Shown here piece after piece: positions 61,475 through 64,000 of a stretch of DNA of 64,000 nucleotides. Source of the stretch: Nitzschia sp. pyKryTriq1. Taxonomy: Eukaryota > Bacillariophyta > Bacillariophyceae > Bacillariales > Bacillariaceae. Numbering within the stretch: position 1 is the first letter of the stretch; every line of letters begins with the position of its first letter. Position numbers and translations under genes: made by a program. The notes beneath the pieces are model-generated. The model was not told the origin of the DNA. It worked only from the letters and a program-made list of their open reading frames with translations, and ran no database searches. The stretch is from NCBI GenBank assembly GCA_956465555.1, contig OY101115.1:2418001-2482000 (forward strand), read 5' to 3'.

Positions 61475-64000
61475 CTACGAGCTCGGATCGGGGTCCTCAG
61501 GTTCCGTCCTTGCCTTTTTGGCAGCTTGTTCTGCCGCGACCGTCTCCTTGGGCACTTGCAGAGTGAAACGCAAAGTCGAAGGTTTGGATTCGGGTACTGT
61601 CAGCTTGAGCTTCTTGGTGGTTCCACCAACCTTGACAGTTGTGAAAAAGCTTTCACCGGCCGAGATTCCTGCAGGAACGGCCACTTCGTACGAAACGGTT
61701 GTCGTCTCTTCGCCGGCGACGGGCTCCTTGCGTTTGTCTCCACTTTCTTGGTCCGGCTCATTACCCCTTTTCGGCTTGGCGGGGGCGCCAGCCTTTTTGG
61801 AAAAGAAGGTACCCGACACAGTAGGAAATAATTCTTTGCACTTGGCCAGGGCTAGATCAAAGATGACAGCCTTGCGTCCTCCCCCCGACCAGTCTCCAAA
61901 ATCAGCCTTGCCGACGGCATCTTCGGACCCATCTCCAATAGCAAGATAGGCTTGACAAACGGCCTCTACTTCACGCACTGAATCACCACCGTATTTCCAA
62001 GCCCTGATCTTGTTCAAGTCTTCCCTGGAGCAGTGTAGTCGGAGATACGACGCATAGGCAAACTTGAGGTAGTTCCCTGCCAACTTATGTTCATCGATGG
62101 GAGAGTTCCGAACGGACCGTTCCGACATTTCTTGAATCAACACATCTGCAAACGCACTATTGGCCTGACGTTTGACAGTTGTTATAAAACCTCTCTCGGT
62201 CAAACTATTGTGAATGACCAAGAGTGGATCATTCACATGAGTTTTGGGCGGGACACCTCCACCTGCAAGGGCGCTGGATTGAAAGTACCCTGGCATGTCG
62301 CGACGACAAGTCGATGCCCACTTGAGAAAGGTTTCCAGATTTCCTCGTCGTCGAGATAAGCGCAAAGTCTCGAGATATGCCGATATGTACTTTCCTCGCA
62401 ACGAATCGTACTTCCGCGTAGAGTTGTTCAGAAGTTGAAATGGTGAAGAAGAAGACGCAGTTGTCGTTACCCAAACAGCACAAAGTTGGGTGCTGCGAGT
62501 ATATCATACAAGCACAAAAATAAAAGGTAAGCGAGGAATACATGGGCACGAGTTTACGCGCCATGTCGAGCAAGCCATCCATACTTGTACTTACCGCTTC
62601 TTGTCAAAGAGGCTACTCATGACAATCTCAGCACTTTGTGCAACAGGTGTTGAGTTGTTGAGGCCCCGGATCTGAAAACTCCTTGTCGCCGGTACGCTAT
62701 CAAGACTTCCTTCACCAGAAGTGGGATCGTAAAGGACCGGGGACCACATAAGAGCCTGCGCATGACGATATACCGATCGGTGGAAAAAGGATTGGTCCAC
62801 TCGGCATTGAGCGAGGCCGGACACTACATCGGCGAGTACAGTCCACACGCGATCCCGAACGTGCTCCTTCTTTAACGCATCAACATCCTCCGGAGGTTTA
62901 AACCAATTGGACTCAGTGAGTCGCAGGGCTTCTTCCTCGGCCATGTCAAATTCCTCCACAACCCGAGTCGCCGCTGATATCAGACATTTCAATCGAGACG
63001 CAAGAACCCGATAGAGAATCTCTGTACAACCATGGGAGCTTCCACCAGACTGTTCTACGATAACACCTCCATCTTCTTCGATTTTCTTAGCCTGAGAGTA
63101 AGCCGAAGCGTATTGGTCGAGGGCAGAAGCCATGAACTTCTCGTATAGACGACGCTCCGTCCCTTCGTCGACTTTCTTCGGAAAAGCTTCCAACTTGTAG
63201 GTCCCAGCTATCTTTTCATCGCACTACAAAAGAGGGTTATTGAGGACACATTTATTTCTCACGAAGATGTGCCGTGGCATCACCCAAAAAACGTACCTTC
63301 CCGATCATGAAAAGCAAGTCCCAAGTTGCCTGGGTTTCGTCATCGCTGCCATCATCGTCGCTACTTGGCTCCTCAACAATATCTGCTGCCGCTCGAAAAC
63401 ACGCCCTGGAGGCACTTGCCAAATCGCGCTTGCGTTTTGGACCCATGGCTCGCATAGGATAGCCATAATTCTGAGATCCCATAAGGTCGGAATATAGAAT
63501 CATGCCAAGCGACTCGCATAATTCGGATATGAGCACTTTATCTTCGGCATCTTGTTCGGTCTTTGACAGAAGTAGATAGAGCGCTACTGACATGAACCGC
63601 ACCGCGAGCTTTCTTAGCGCGAAAACAAAAATACCACCCCAGGCTTCTTGCCATCCCAGATAGTCTCCCTTTTTATAAAGAGAGTCAATACTTCTCCAAA
63701 TAAGTCTCTGACTGCGTTTGCCATCTTCAGATGGCAGGGTTCTACAAGCTTTTCCAATCTCATCTGAACATGCCTGAAGAGAGTCGAAAGACGCCCAGGA
63801 GAACCGTGCATACACCGAAAGATCACTTCCCAAGTAATGGATCCAATTGGCATTGATAAGTGCGTCCTCTTCTTCCTGTGCCTCCTCCAGTTCCCGCCGA
63901 TCGATACCTTGCACCGATCGAGGTTCGGGCAGAGGAATTGCGAAATCGGTACTTCTCGCAAAACCTTTGCTGAGTCCAAGCCGGTCTGCAATCAGTTCTG
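61475..64000 (-). CDS. HIR3/CABIN1-like protein, 3' part (partial, runs off right edge)
   Basis: Three visible exons in transcript order: beyond 64000 to 63297, 63223-62595 and 62492-61475. The introns (73 and 102 bases) fit GT-AG and phases, and the frame is open to the right edge. At least 782 residues are visible. TWDLLFMIGK spliced to CDEKIAG recalls the EEW-x-x-x-(F/Y)MLGK-x-x-EK motif of CABIN1/HIR3, and EILYRVLASRLKCLISAA matches its YR-x-x-(H/L)ASR-x-K-L segment. These subunits scaffold the HIR histone chaperone for replication-independent H3.3/H4 deposition. The C-terminus adds a Lys/Pro linker and YEVAVPAGISAGESFFTTVK, a Val-Pro repeat fold found in stramenopile proteins. The assignment is tentative. 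Confidence 0.5.

Noticed and set aside
1-64000. CRISPR array, prophage or bacterial operon
   Set aside because: No evenly spaced repeats; the genes are eukaryotic, spliced and alternate in strand.

Overview
The window looks like nuclear DNA of a stramenopile alga, most likely a diatom. Evidence: eukaryotic genes on both strands with one to three short GT-AG introns (71-162 bases); N-termini that pair a signal peptide with an ASAF-like plastid motif (VASA-W in lipoyl synthase, AVAAF in a TrmB methyltransferase, SLCF in an aminotransferase-like protein); a diatom-style protein with MORN-like and SAM parts; and homopolymer-rich coding sequence. No sequence search was run. All family names come from motifs read by eye.

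Layout, left to right. 1-11.6 kb: end of a WD40 protein, TrmB, splicing factor ESS2, a large PPR-like protein, a MORN/SAM protein that changes frame, and checkpoint protein MAD1. 12.3-19.7 kb: gamma-tubulin complex subunit GCP2 (two exons) and a SUN-domain protein (two exons). 19.7-21.7 kb: the only clearly degenerate patch, with a mobile-element-like relic. 21.7-30.2 kb: a CCHC-knuckle protein, a GT64 glycosyltransferase, a CLEC16A/FPL protein (two exons) and plastid lipoyl synthase (four exons, one of 38 bases). 30.7-40.4 kb: a family-16 methyltransferase, an Mpv17/PMP22 protein, two class-IV aminotransferase-like paralogues either side of a mitochondrial YeiH-type transporter, and a kinesin-light-chain-like TPR protein. 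40.8-44.8 kb: eS19, FIP1, eL32. 45-51 kb: gene-poor, rich in short palindromes, with two paralogous acidic membrane proteins. 51-64 kb: TRM13, a RIX1/PELP1-like protein (two exons), a BRUTUS/HRZ-type hemerythrin-RING iron sensor (two exons), a SET-like protein, and the 3' half of a HIR3/CABIN1-like protein that runs off the right edge.

Nearly every gene is on the opposite strand to its neighbour. Eleven tail-to-tail pairs occur, many with under 140 bases between stop codons. The genes are mostly housekeeping (RNA processing, tRNA modification, mitosis, nuclear envelope, ribosome, iron sensing), and I see no operon-like or defence-like cluster. The most unusual items are the two acidic membrane proteins sharing a six-cysteine domain, the histidine-rich insert inside the iron sensor's hemerythrin domain, the transporter between the aminotransferase-like pair, and a strong excess of the palindrome TACCGGTA between genes.
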